A stretch of 64,000 nt of DNA, taken from the NCBI GenBank assembly GCA_951217055.1, contig OX578281.1:34153036-34217035 (forward strand). The letters are read 5' to 3'. The notes under the pieces were generated by a model. It did no database searches. It was not told the origin of the DNA and was given only the letters and a program-made list of their open reading frames with translations. This DNA comes from Gerris lacustris. Its lineage: Eukaryota; Arthropoda; Insecta; Hemiptera; Gerridae. Both the position numbers and the translations under genes were made by a program. This document shows, one piece after another, positions 45,501 to 57,500 of the stretch. Position 1 is the first letter of the stretch, and the number at the start of each line of letters is the position of its first letter.

Positions 45501-48500
45501 AAGGTACTAGACCAAATAGTTCGGGAGATATAGTAAACATAAAAAATTAAATGATAATGTCGCCATCTTGAATAATAATGGCCGTTAAAATTATCCTTTT
45601 ATAGCGGAGGTCTACATCATTAAAGCAAAATTCGTGATTCCAGAATAAACACTAGATGTGATAGGTCACTAGGGGGGGTCATTAGTGATTAGGTAGAATT
45701 TGAGCTTAGATGTAGTACATAAATGGCCGCCATGTATGGCGGTGAGAATTGGCTCTTAGAATTTGCAAAGAAGTCCGATACCTAAGGAACTAAAGATAAT
45801 GGAAGGTATAAGATGTAAAGAGATTCACTTTAATTTATCACTTCAATTTATCATTCAAATTAATTTATCACGTTGCTTATTTTCATTTTTACCTAATTAT
45901 ATTAATTAATGACTACTATGTATAATATATGGGGTATTTCAGGTTGATATGGATTATCAAGGCAAGTACGTGGTAGTATTGGATCCGTTGAATGGTTTCG
46001 AATCTAATGAAGAATGCCACCTACCTGTTGGCTCCATATTTGGCATTTATAGGTAAAACAACTATGCAATATATTATAATTACGTAGGATATGTGTGCAT
46101 ACATATCTTACTACTAACTGTCTACTATTATTAGACTAGAACTAGAACAGCAGCAGAACTGCTAATAGAGAACCACTATGACTATGCATCGACCGGCAGT
46201 TTCAAAACTATTATTTCTTTAATACATATACCCTAATGAGAACCTTGTTTGGTATGTCATTGGTGGGCTATTGCGCCACGGAATAATATTATTATACACT
46301 AACCTTCTCCACACGGGGCTCATGCTAGGAATCGGTGGCTAGGTTTCCTATTATCATGTAGGTCAAGGTCAAGCGATAAAGTAAAAACACATAATTCTTA
46401 CTTTTCCAAACCCATCGTTGAAAAGAATGATGCTATTATTAAGACAAAAATGCCCTGGGAATCACAGTTAAGAGGCTATTTATTACATTAAAGAAAATCT
46501 TCCATTTCATTACTACGCACGATACATAACCAATAAAAACAAAAACAAATATTCTTAATCTGCGCCTTAAGAGTTTTCATATAAGATTTTTAAAAAAATC
46601 GAAGGCGGGGGCCTCGGAAATTTTCCTTACCAAATAATTCCAAAATGGTGCAGATATTTACTTTAAATATAGGAAACTTATTATTTGTTATTAGAGGTAT
46701 AATTGGTGCAAATTTCACCTCAATCGACCGAATAGTTCCGAAATATATAGAGTCAAAGTTTCAAAGTTCAAAAGCCCGATTTTTTTGAAGAGTAAAAACA
46801 ATCAAATTAGGTAGTTAAGAATTAATTATTTTTAAAGAAAAACCTATGACAAAGTAAATTGTGTACATTTTACGATTATAACTGTACAAACCTAAACAAA
46901 GCAAGTGATAGAACATAGTAGGTAGTTTAAAACACCAATTTTGGTTTGATATTCAACTCAATAATCGACATTGTTGTGAAAATAGTTTTTTATTTTTTAT
47001 AAAATTGTTAATAACTTAGGTCCTACTCAATATTTTTCGATGGAACCTAGCCTATAACATGTGCAATGTGTTTGGGCTCACCTCTGGAAAAAAAATCGAT
47101 TTTGTTTAGCAAGTTTTACGCCTATTAAGTCGGACTGGTGGTGACAGACACACATACATACAAACTTACGGATTTGGTTTCAGAATGTATGAAATGAAAA
47201 AGTATCCAAAAATTTTGCATTTCTGACCAATGTACTGACAAAACTTTAATATTATATTTATAGATATATAGAGATATAGATATAGATGATATCAATGAAG
47301 TAAAAATTAGATTAGTGATCTTCCTCTTCTCGACAATGATATATTATGTACTTTAATTTGAATGTGGGTGTGACACATACGCACAAATTTATACATACAG
47401 ACATACACGAAAAAAAAAAATAAAGCCTGATTTGGTTTTCAGAATGTATGAAATGAAAAAGTGTCAAACAATGTTGCAATTCTGGTCAAAACTTTAATTT
47501 TATATAGATAGATAATAGACAATACGGATCTTATATATTGAAAATTGACGATACAATGTCAAGCCAAAATGATTTCCAAAACCACAATTATTCTAACTAG
47601 TGAGAATATGCTTAACGAGTATGCACTGCAGTTAATTGTGTAACTTTTTTAAATTTTGATTTTAAACAAATTACTGAAACTTTTGGGAATCAAAATTACA
47701 GCATTTAATCAAAAGTACGCTTATGCTGCTGGAATGTCGTTATTGTGAAATTTTATTTGTCACTTAGGCAGAGAGATAGAGCTCCAAATCAGACTGACTT
47801 TCTAAGACCTGGTAAGGAGATGGTTGGATCTGGTTACGCACTTTATGCCAACGTTACTGTTTTAGTGGTCTCACTGGGTGTCAACGAAGGTGTCTTCGAA
47901 TTCACTCTTGATCCTGTCAGTACATTTTATTTATTTGGTGATACTTTTTTACCTTTAAACAGCAGTAGTAATTAGATCAGTACAGTAAGTGGAGATGAGA
48001 TGAACCAATAAACCACTTTTAAATGTCTTGCTTGCTCCACTAATCAATTAATACGATAATATTTGTAGGTGCGTGAAACTTATCTTGCATCTCTGAGAAT
48101 GAACTTTAAATATTATTAAATTTTAGAGGAGCATATCGAACACGTTGACAGTATGTCTCTGCCAGTGTTGATATTATTTTATAGTCTTCATACCAATGCC
48201 ATTTATATAGTAAACATCAAGAGAATTATAAATTAAAATCACGAGAGCATAAAAGTTCGGAAAGGACTGCTATTTTATGTATAATTTTTTCTATAAATTT
48301 ACGTGTTTTCGTTTATACCAACATAAATGACTTCTTTTTGTGTGTGTTCTATAAGGAAGTTGGAGAGTTCTTAGTGACTGATTCTTTGTTAAAAATGCCG
48401 AGCAGAGGCAAGGTGTACAGCATCAACGAAGGCATGTCTACTTTATGGGATGCAGCCGTCTCAGAGTATGTGCAGAAGAAGAAAGATCCTAGAGTAAATA

Positions 48501-50090
48501 CTTTTGGCAACTCTTTTGGGAAACTTAGATAATACGTTGCTCTGCTAAGAACGGAGACATTATATAGATCCTAATTGCTAACGAAACCCCTATATTATAT
48601 GAGTGTATAAAACCACTTCTCGTAATAGCATCAACCAACCCTCTTACTCTCTCTTCCTGCTTCGATTTTGGATTTTTTCTATTGCTTGGAGTTATATTTC
48701 TCTTCCACAAAATGTTTTTTTTTTTTTTTTTTTTTGAACCATTTATCAATACATATATAAGGTTTGTTCCAATTTTCTTAATTGTTGCTCTTAATCCTTT
48801 ATATCGTCCCACGGATCGTCTGGGAATCTTTTAGAACAGTTTAAACGCTCAGACATTTACTTTCAGGTCAGAACGGGTTTGTGACTCTTTCGAACACATT
48901 CAAGGATTAAAATTATTGCACATGTCGTACAAACTGGTACCTAGGATCGTTTGGACCGTACAATAAACGAATAAACAATAAACAACGCACTTGCGTAGGT
49001 TGGGACAGTTTAAACGACGGTAGGAAACATATTCCCAAGTCTGTTTGCAACGGCTTTTATCCATTACGCATATCCGTGACGATCCCGTGGATTTCTTTAA
49101 GAGGACTTAAAATACCCTGTAGACCAAAAAAGAAGAAAAATTAAGAATAAAGGGTAATCTACAATAGATCCCGCGGACGGTTCCCGGCTTGATTCGGAAC
49201 AAACCTATTATAAACATAAGATGTCATAACATGTAATTGACATTAATAACATAGTAATAACATAGTTCATACATTAAGTTTGCTTCTTATATGTTAGCTA
49301 GGAAGACCTTATGAGTACAGAAATATAGGATCTTACCTGGCCGATGTACACAGGACTCTCAAGATAGGCGGAATATATATGGTGCCGGCCAACTCCAACG
49401 AGCCAAAAGGAAATGTAAGACTAAGCAAGTATGCTATTTCTAAAGATTTTAAGGAAAAAGGCAGTGTTATTCATAGGGTTTACCCTTGTCACAATAATTG
49501 CAAATAATAATACATTAGAGGCTGAGGCTAAAACCATATATTAAAAAGTATAAGGTCATGTATCTTTAGGTTACTAATGCTTTAGAATGTCAGGTAAGAT
49601 TTATTAGAATCGTTATACTTCATCAGTGCAGTCGTTTAATTTTTCATCAGATTTTGTTTGTTCTTCCTAATCTATTAAAGATTATTTTTAAAGTCTATAT
49701 TATTAAAATAGACTTGACTAATTCGAATCGTCTATAGAATAATAAAACACTTTAGGGAGAGCGTAAACGCAAAAAATATGTATATATGCATTTATTAAAC
49801 CGGTTCTTATATTTTGTTGTAAGTATTTTATTTTATTTTGTTTTTAGTTGTCGTTAGTGTTTGAGTGCGGTCCAATAGCATTTCTTATTCGTGAAGCTGG
49901 TGGTCTTGCTTGTTGTGGCATAACTCCTACTCTTGAAATGGTACCAGAGTCTTGGTTTCAGATGGTTCCTCTTTTCCTCGGATCTCAGGAAGATGTAGCC
50001 GATCTCCTCGAGTTGATCACTGTTCTCAAAGCAACTCAGCTTTCTGAAAATATGGTCGCTCTTGAAGATATCAATTCCTTGTTTAATTAA
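42538..50090 (+). CDS. FBPase-like pseudoenzyme, tandem copy 2
   Basis: Seven exons with the same phases as copy 1: 42538-42728, 44549-44678, 45943-46052, 47768-47915, 48356-48493, 49298-49414 and 49848-50090, giving 358 aa. The N-terminus is extended and basic, and the C-terminus is about 18 residues longer (ending LEDINSLFN). Active-site losses by alignment: the metal-binding Glu pair of copy 1 (SEEN) is SKLS (Lys100, Leu101); FDPLDGSSN is LDPLNGFES (Asp121 kept, second Asp now Asn124); NEGY is NEGM; Arg247 kept but its Tyr is Asn248; MYPANK is MVPANS; the substrate Lys is Asn278; Glu284 is kept. It should not hydrolyse fructose bisphosphate. Yet AMP-site residues look canonical: TGEFT at the N-terminus, GKYVV (Lys115-Tyr116) and IYR. 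There is no internal stop, so it is probably expressed as a non-catalytic paralog, perhaps in mixed tetramers (inference). Confidence 0.88.
42905..43115. mobile_element. TIR element family B, copy 2 (diverged)
   Basis: It shares with 15680-15909 the blocks ACTCAGATTAGCCAACC, AAAGCCACTAGGC, the GGCAAGTTGGCC region, GACCTCTCATTAGCTCCCC, TTTTCCCGTGCTGTCA and a degenerate ACTCATAGCGTG right end. It lies in intron 1 of FBPase 2. The left end is less clear. Confidence 0.6.
43943..43963. repeat. TA microsatellite
   Basis: About ten TA units directly before the tandem duplication in FBPase 2 intron 1. Confidence 0.8.
43964..44517 (+). repeat. Tandem duplication of a ~280-bp unit
   Basis: The blocks TTCCCATTTTACC, GTACATAACAACAATTACTG, TTCATTACTTTGACATTTGT, TTTTCCCCTTGCTTTGA and GATCGGACTAAAAC occur in the same order in 43964-44240 and 44250-44517, with small indels. 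The second copy ends 30 bp before exon 2 of FBPase 2. The TATA/CATACATA-rich ends suggest a transposable element pair. Confidence 0.75.
47120..47510 (+). repeat. Duplicated repeat segments in FBPase 2 intron 3
   Basis: ACAGACACACATACATACAA followed by GATTTGGTTTCAGAATGTAT and GAAATGAAAAAGT at 47147-47208 recurs with changes at 47372-47462 (ACATACAGACATAC, GATTTGGTTTTCAGAATGTA, TGAAATGAAAAAGTGTC), each followed by CAAAACTTTAAT and ATAGATA. It looks like two copies of one element. Confidence 0.6.
48760..49207. mobile_element. TIR element family A, copy 2
   Basis: The ends AAGGTTTGTTCCAA (48759-48772) and GGAACAAACCTATT (49197-49210) match the family seen at 14555-14987. Inner blocks such as CCACGGATCGTCTGGGAATC, TTGCAACGGCTTTTATCCAT and GATCCCGCGGACGGTTCC resemble that copy. 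It lies in intron 5 of FBPase 2. Confidence 0.65.
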
Positions 50091-50095
50091 ATAAA
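50090..50095 (+). terminator. AATAAA overlapping the FBPase 2 stop codon
   Basis: TAATTAAATAAA: the signal begins at the last base of the TAA stop. Whether it is used is unknown. No other close AATAAA was seen in the next 150 bp, which include a poly-G run (about 50137-50153). Confidence 0.35.
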
Positions 50096-51592
50096 ATGTA
50101 ACAATTTTTATTCATCATCTCTGTAATATATTTTAAGGGGGGGGGGGGGGGGGTATTTTTCACGGGACTACTACAAATAACTATTGATCACGCACAGGAC
50201 TCAGGAACGGATCTTGAATCCTGTGAACTCGCGACCGTAGATGTTGGCGCCAACACTGAAAGGGCACCAAAAAGGGAGAAATGGGAAAGGGATAGAAAAT
50301 GTAAACAGTTGTATGATACAATACACCAATAAGATCGAATCTTAGTGAGATTGGCAATGGCTGAGCGAACACTGAACGTCCCCTCCCAGTAGAATAGACG
50401 ACTAATTCGACTCGTCTATGCTATAGCATAATCACTTTACAAAAGTAACATCAGAGCTTGCAGACAAAATCGAAGTCAGTGCTGAGTTTAAAAAGTAAAT
50501 TTAACTTCCCCTAAAAGGCAAGAAAGAGGATATCTCTTATAAAACTATTGGGGTAAAGGTTAATAAATGAACGACTACTGACTATACACACTATGCTAAC
50601 AAGACACTCACTATTTATTTATTTATTTTACATATTTTAAGAATCTTCTGTAGCAAGAGCAACTAGAGAAGCACTCTAAAAGATACAAGATAACTATAAA
50701 ATGAAAAATAATAACATAGAATTATGCTTACACTTATACACTGAAGATGATATAAATGTCGAAACGCGTATGTTAAATTATAATATAAAGTTGTGGTGAC
50801 AATATTGCGTTCTTTTTAGTAACCTCTCTAGTCAAAACAACCAATCATTTATTGGGGTAAAGTCAACTTTCTTATTGTTGTGCTTGAAAGAAAGATCCTA
50901 GCTTATGGACAACCACAGCAAAATCTTTGATTCCCTATATAAAAATAGACAATCTACGAATATAGGATAAAGAGGATATGAAGAAATCATTTAAGATAAG
51001 GCATATTTAAGATCAACCATATTTCAAAAATGATTTAATCTACTAGCTTTGATAGCTATTAAAAATGAAATTCTCAATAAAATGGATACGAATGCTTTAA
51101 TAAGGGATTTTGCCGCACTATAAGCCAGAAAATTCCCTATATAACATAATAATCATATTGTTTCAATTTAAATTACTATGTAAATGTGCTTTTCAATAAC
51201 ATACGTCTTTGTCAAACTCAAAACTTGTATTAAGTAGTCACTTTCCTACATCTTTATTATTAATTAGGGGGGGGGGGGGCTAAAATATTTTTCGCTTTCA
51301 CTTAAAAAATGTTTAGAACCGGCCCTGCAAGGAGTAGTGCAAGAAGAACGGCTAATAGTCATATTATATTGTTATAGAATCATATATTGTTAAACATGCT
51401 TCATGTATGATAGCCTATAAACGTACTAGAGAAGAGGTTGATGGATTACTGTCTCTATCAACATTTCATATTCTTGGTTTTACGAATTTGATAGAGTTTA
51501 TAGTCATAAATCACCTTCAGCTGTCAAAATTAAAGATAACTTTTTTAAATATTTCTTCTTAAGTTGTGTTCTTCTAAAATATCTGATATAAA
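50096..51592. other. Intergenic region between FBPase 2 and FBPase 3
   Basis: 1.5 kb without a recognised gene. It contains a poly-G run at 50137-50153, a Penelope-tail repeat (50743-50857) and a hAT terminus near 51255-51330. The promoter of copy 3 should be at the right end, if each copy has its own. Confidence 0.45.
51255..51330 (-). mobile_element. hAT terminus fragment
   Basis: The minus strand from 51330 reads GCAGGGCCGGTTCTAAACAT, then about 40 bases and a run of about 12 C. CAGGGCCGG followed by a C/G homopolymer is the usual end of one insect hAT group. No transposase is attached. Confidence 0.5.
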
Positions 51593-54500
51593 ATGAGCTT
51601 TCGAACAGGTGGAAGTATTTTTATGGGGCTTCGTGATTCTAGAGACACGAGGAAATCTATAATAAGATTTAATGATAAGAAGAAGACGAAAAAACCGAAC
51701 GAGACCTTTGCAATGTTTGTATTAAGTAAACAGGTTATACCTTTAGACGGAGCTGGTGATCTTTCGAAGTTGGTTTATAAGATTCAAGCATCAATAATCG
51801 CTATATCAGCTACTGTCAAACATCATTCTTTTATTAGACCGTAAGTTTTTTACGATTAATAATCCTAAAATAAAAAAAATAATTTTATAGTCGTAGCTTA
51901 CCAATTAACTAATATAGAACAGTATTTTGAATTAATGATGTTTTAACGGCTAAAATGCCCATTGCTTTGTATACATATATGGTGGACAGTTAATGGTTAC
52001 GTTGAAACGACTATAGTTGAATCAATTATCGGTACTTAAATGTTGAGATTATATCGTGTATAGTTTAAAAGCTTCAGTTTCAGAATGGCATCGAAAACTA
52101 AAAAGGATGAAAATCTAGCTAAGACCTGTGAAGAAATATTTCTAAACGCTTTGAGCACTTCTGGAGCTACTTGCATCGTGGGTACATTTCGCTGTGAAAA
52201 TGAATACTACGTATGTTATACTAACTCTAACCTAGCTTGTATTTAGTAAAAGCAACCTTAGGTATTAAATATAATTTATAAGTTCTCTTATATATTTAAT
52301 GTTATTTATGGGACTGCTATATATTATATAATTTATTGTATGACTGTGCTGTGCATAATGAAATGAATTTGACTGCTGTGCTATTATGTAATGTATTGCA
52401 CAGCCATTTTTCTAAGTAGATTTTCAATGAACTCAATTACAAATGTTTACATATTTCTTTCTTATTAAATTCTGATACCTTTAATAAGCTTTATCAATGA
52501 GTGTGTAAATTACGACTTCGTAGTTAGATATCCTGATACGAATCTACTCTAATTGTATTCATTTATTCAAATAGAATGATCCTTACCTCTCGCCTCTTTA
52601 AATAAATTTATAACTCACACACACACACTCACATATATATATATATATATTATTTCCGAATAAATTTTATTCAATCCAAGGGCACCTGAAAAAAGTTTTG
52701 AGGATCCAACCCTCTTATAGACTTATGCAGTCTCCCATACCTTCTCCTCCCGATTCAGAACTTCATTTACTTTATGCATGTGAAATTTTATCCAACTTAG
52801 GGCTAAATAACAATATATATATTATACATTCTCTTGCATTATTTATAAGTTGTCTTCATATATTTGACACTTATGTTTATAAGAAAGGTAAATGAGGTTA
52901 GAAGAAAAGTGGATAGTTTTAGATAAAATGGAGTTCTATTTAGACCTTTATCATGATATAATGAAAGTACCTTATATGATATTTAAGATTTTAATATAGG
53001 TAAATCTTTCGTATCCTACCCAATCTTTTTTTGTTCGGTTTTAATTTTCTAACTTATTCCTTTTTTACGTTTCTATTTAAATGGTTCCTTTTTAGAAGCT
53101 CTTTTTTAATCAAAAATCATTTAGACAAAGGAATATTATCACTACAGTTTATAGAAGTCATAATATCCCTTAGTCTAATTAACTGATAAGACAAAGGGAT
53201 ATTGTCACTTCTGTATGAATACAACTTGTATGTATACAAGTAATTGAAAGTTATGTTGGATACGGTAGAATTATGTTTTAGATCTTACTCACAGTAATGA
53301 CTTTTATTCCTAAGATTTTATCCCTAATACTTGTTCATTAAGGCTCTTCGGTAGCTCATTAATTCCCATAGGCATCACAGTAACTATTATTTAATAATAA
53401 ATGTTAGCAGACTGTTGAAATGAATGCTAACCTGTGGGTCCCCGATAGCCTATGTTAGCTTCTACGCTTTTCACACAGACGGTAGCTTTCCGGCGTCGGC
53501 GCGGCGTTAGGTTTCGATATATCTATATCTGTAACAAAGTTATGTAAAAGACGAATTATTTTGTAGAAGTTACTCACAATTAAGAAAAATAGTATAATTA
53601 AGAACAATAACATAATTAAGAGCAATAGAATTGACACCATAATTTCTTAATTAATCTGCCAACATTACAAATATTGATCGTATTATCATTATAGCTTGTT
53701 AAGAGCAAGATAGGAAGGAGAAAATATCAGTGTAAATATAGGTAGAAAACAAATACGATTAATGAAGGAAGGAGTAAAAAACAATTTCAGAAAACTTAAG
53801 ATGAAATACTTAAATAATTATTATCTATCCACTTACATCTAATCGCAATTGTTCCAAAGTGAAACAGGGACAATATTTTGTTTTAAGTACTTAACAATTG
53901 TTTAGTAAATCCAATTGTTGGCAAATTGGCCCGCGAGGTTTTACGGGCTGTTTAATACTGGCCTTGATAAAAATTGAATTGGATACTCAATGAATTGTTG
54001 GATACTAAAAAATTGAATTGGATACTGGTTTAATGAATTGTCAGGCAGCCTTAAAGCCTACCGAAAACCAAACCAAGCTGAAATTCAGTGGTAAAATAAA
54101 CCGGGTCGTGACTTAATTTATAGCACTGTGTTGTGGCTGAACCATGGGAGAGACAGTCAACAAGATTTCAATTCTTGACGTTCTCGCCTACAGCTTCACA
54201 TTGATTAATCGTACCAACAACCTACCTTGCCTATCGTACACAAACAACCCCCGGCTGTTCATACAGGCAGTTTTAAATTTCTCATTTTGCCATATAAACA
54301 CAAAAAAGAGAATTAATAACGGAATTAGAAAACAAACTAAATTTATTTTATTTTTCATTGCTGGAAAAAATAGAAATTTTTTACAATTAAAAAAAAAGAA
54401 ATTAAAAACGAGAAAGGAATAAATAAAAGAAAAGAAAATATCAATTGACAACAAAACAAAATCTGTCCGATACAACTCATATTCGTAGTTTGAAAATAGA

Positions 54501-57500
54501 GAGTGATATTTATGATATCCAAATGTAGTTAAAATTTTCAATATTGCTTAAATGTAACCACGAAAATTCGAAACAATCAATAAATGGAAGTAATTATGTA
54601 CTCGTATATGAGAAAGTATAGTACGGGTTGAATTTTTTTGTTCGCCGATATATTGTTGATACTTAGTTGTAGATTTTTTTTTTTTTTTTTTTTTATTCCT
54701 ACTGTAAAGCCTTATATTATAATATGATGTAGTATATACCTACCAATATAAATAAATGATTGCAGAGACAAAAATTCCAAAATAATTGTGATCGTCCTCT
54801 TCTCGAATATTATAATTCCATGAAGATTTCATTAATAAACACATTTAAACATAATTGATCAAAATAATTTATAACTCGCTTTAAACGTAAATTCCGGTAA
54901 GCGAGGAAACAATGTCTCCTAGTGCCTAAAATCTAAAAATATATAAAAATAATAATAATTCAATTAACAGGGAAAATCAATAAATTTTATTGAGCCGATC
55001 TGAATCTTGCCACGACCGCAGGCCAACCCTGACAACAATCGAATAGGACTGCAAAACATTCAGTTGTTGTATTAAAGGACATTTACCTTATACGATGATT
55101 TATCTTTCTTGATTACTCTGATAACTATAACATTAACTTTTATTAAGGTATAGTGAAGTAGCAGCATACTTAATTTATAAACTTGTAGTATAATGTATTT
55201 TAAAATAATATTCCTGTTATTTTCAGATTCAAGAGAAACTTAGAGGAGAATACGTTGTGACATTCGTACCTTTAGATGGAGACGTGCATATTTCAACCTC
55301 TCCGCTCGGCTCTGTATTCTCAATATACAGGTAACTATTCATAAATTGTTAGCACATAGCTAGAAACTTGTATAATCTGTCATGCTTAGGGGATTGAATT
55401 AATTCGAAGATACAAACAAGAAGACGATTCCTCGTTCATCGTTTGAATAATCTGTGACTAAGGGGGATTCGATGATATCCTCCTAAACATGACATCCTCT
55501 CATTAAATTTACTTTCTTTTAATGGTTCGTGCTTGACAGATATATTGAATTATATATTATTATTAATTATTAGTTTGAAAGGATTATACATAATCCATAT
55601 TGTCATATTGTACTACTAAGGAATCACGGAAGAAATTACCACGAAAAAATGTACACGGAAGAAATGCCCACGGAAGAAAAGTTCAAAATAATTAAACTTT
55701 AATCGTTAATGGTATTTTTTTTTAAATATAATTAGTTAATTTTTAACACTAACAAATTCTAATTTATTTTTAAATAAAATAGCCATTAGGGGGTGTTGAT
55801 ATTTTTGCAGTTATATTACTATGAAAGTAACGGTACCCGGGGCCACTGGACTTAAGATGCATCTTCTTTTTGTGTTTAATAGTTGTAAATTAATTTTTGT
55901 ATTAGTTTTGTACTTTAATTTTAAATAATAAATTTAAGGCGGGATAAATGTAACTCTTTGTAGACAAAAATTAAATGAATAAAATCATTTTCGTTCCGAT
56001 TGTGAGTAATTGATATAGATATTTATTCTCAGTAAGAAAATAAATGATTTCTTAAACAACATCTTTCATCGCCATCGCCAGATTTTACTTCAGCTAGTTT
56101 CATTATTACACATTATCATTTTGGTATATCATTATATAGTTTTTAGTTAAAAACCAAGGCAAGTAAAATGTAAATATGTTCAAACAGTTAACACATAATA
56201 TTGAGTAGTGAGTAGTGAATGATGTAACATTTTGTAAGTATTCATTCATGGTGATTAGTGATACCTGGTAAAATCCCTACGATTCTAAGGAAGATGCATC
56301 TCCAGCAGCCCCAGGTACCGTTACTTTTACAGTTATATAACCAAAAAGATACAATACCCCTAGTGGATTCTATTTAAAAATAGGTTAACATTTGTTAGCG
56401 TTAACAATTAACTAATTATACTCGCATTTAAAAACTACCATTAAAGATTAAAGTTGAATTATTTTTATCTTTTCTTCCGTGGGCATTTTTTCCTGGGCTT
56501 TTTTCCGTGGGCATTTTTTCCGTCTACCCTACTAAGCCGGTTCTAGATGACATGGCCGACCTGGGCCAGAAAGAATAACAAGTTGGTTAACATTGGCCGA
56601 ACCAAAGCCAAAAAACTTCACAATCAAGCCATTTATCAATAACTTCAAGCATTCTAACTCAAGGAAATGCTTTGAAATACTTTTTACTGTTTCTAAAGAG
56701 CTTACTGCCTCATTAACATTTCGTTAATTAAAGTTTGAGCTTTATATCTTTGACTAATTAACATTAAGTAATGTAGAATCGTTTACCAACTCTTATATCA
56801 AAATATCCTATAAAATAGTAAAAAAACTAACGACCACTTACTTTCCTAGTAAAGTAAAGGGAAAAATACAATGTAACCAGTTAGTCAGTATTAATAATTT
56901 TATCTCTGATTATCTTTTTAAATATAATAATTGTTTTAGAATCAACTTATAGAATAGAAACTCTATCACCTATTAGAGCAATTAAATTTTTGAATAACTG
57001 TTTCAAAGAGAAAATATTGTAGCATTATTATATTAATTTTTAATTCCTCCGAGTAGTGAATAAATAATAGTCAGCCAATTAGTTATTACCCAATATAGTT
57101 ATTATATACATAGTTAGCCAATATATAGTTATTATTATTAGCCAATATTGAGCTGAAAAAGGTGTAAAAAGTGCACCTTATTGTTATTGAGAGGTTAATT
57201 CACAATTAAGCTTTATTGAGACCTATAAAGAGTATTCTCTCTTTTAAATATGTATAAAGGTTACATCTTTTCTGCTAAGCTTAAACAATTTTCAGATCAA
57301 CATTTGACAGTAAAATGTTATTTTATCTACGATTGTTACGAAATATAAACATTGTATCTCTGTTTAGATGCGTAGAAAGTGGTTCTTTACGTACTTGTAT
57401 TCATTGCGCATGCGCGTCTCATAATTCTGCAGAATTCTGCTTTTTTTTTACCGCCCTAGGGTGGTAAAAAAGAAGAATTCTTCACCTTTACGCATGATTA

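Noticed and set aside
54188..54541. 117-aa minus-strand hydrophobic, Phe/Lys-rich frame
   Set aside because: A/T-run translation inside an intron of FBPase 3; no conserved motif.
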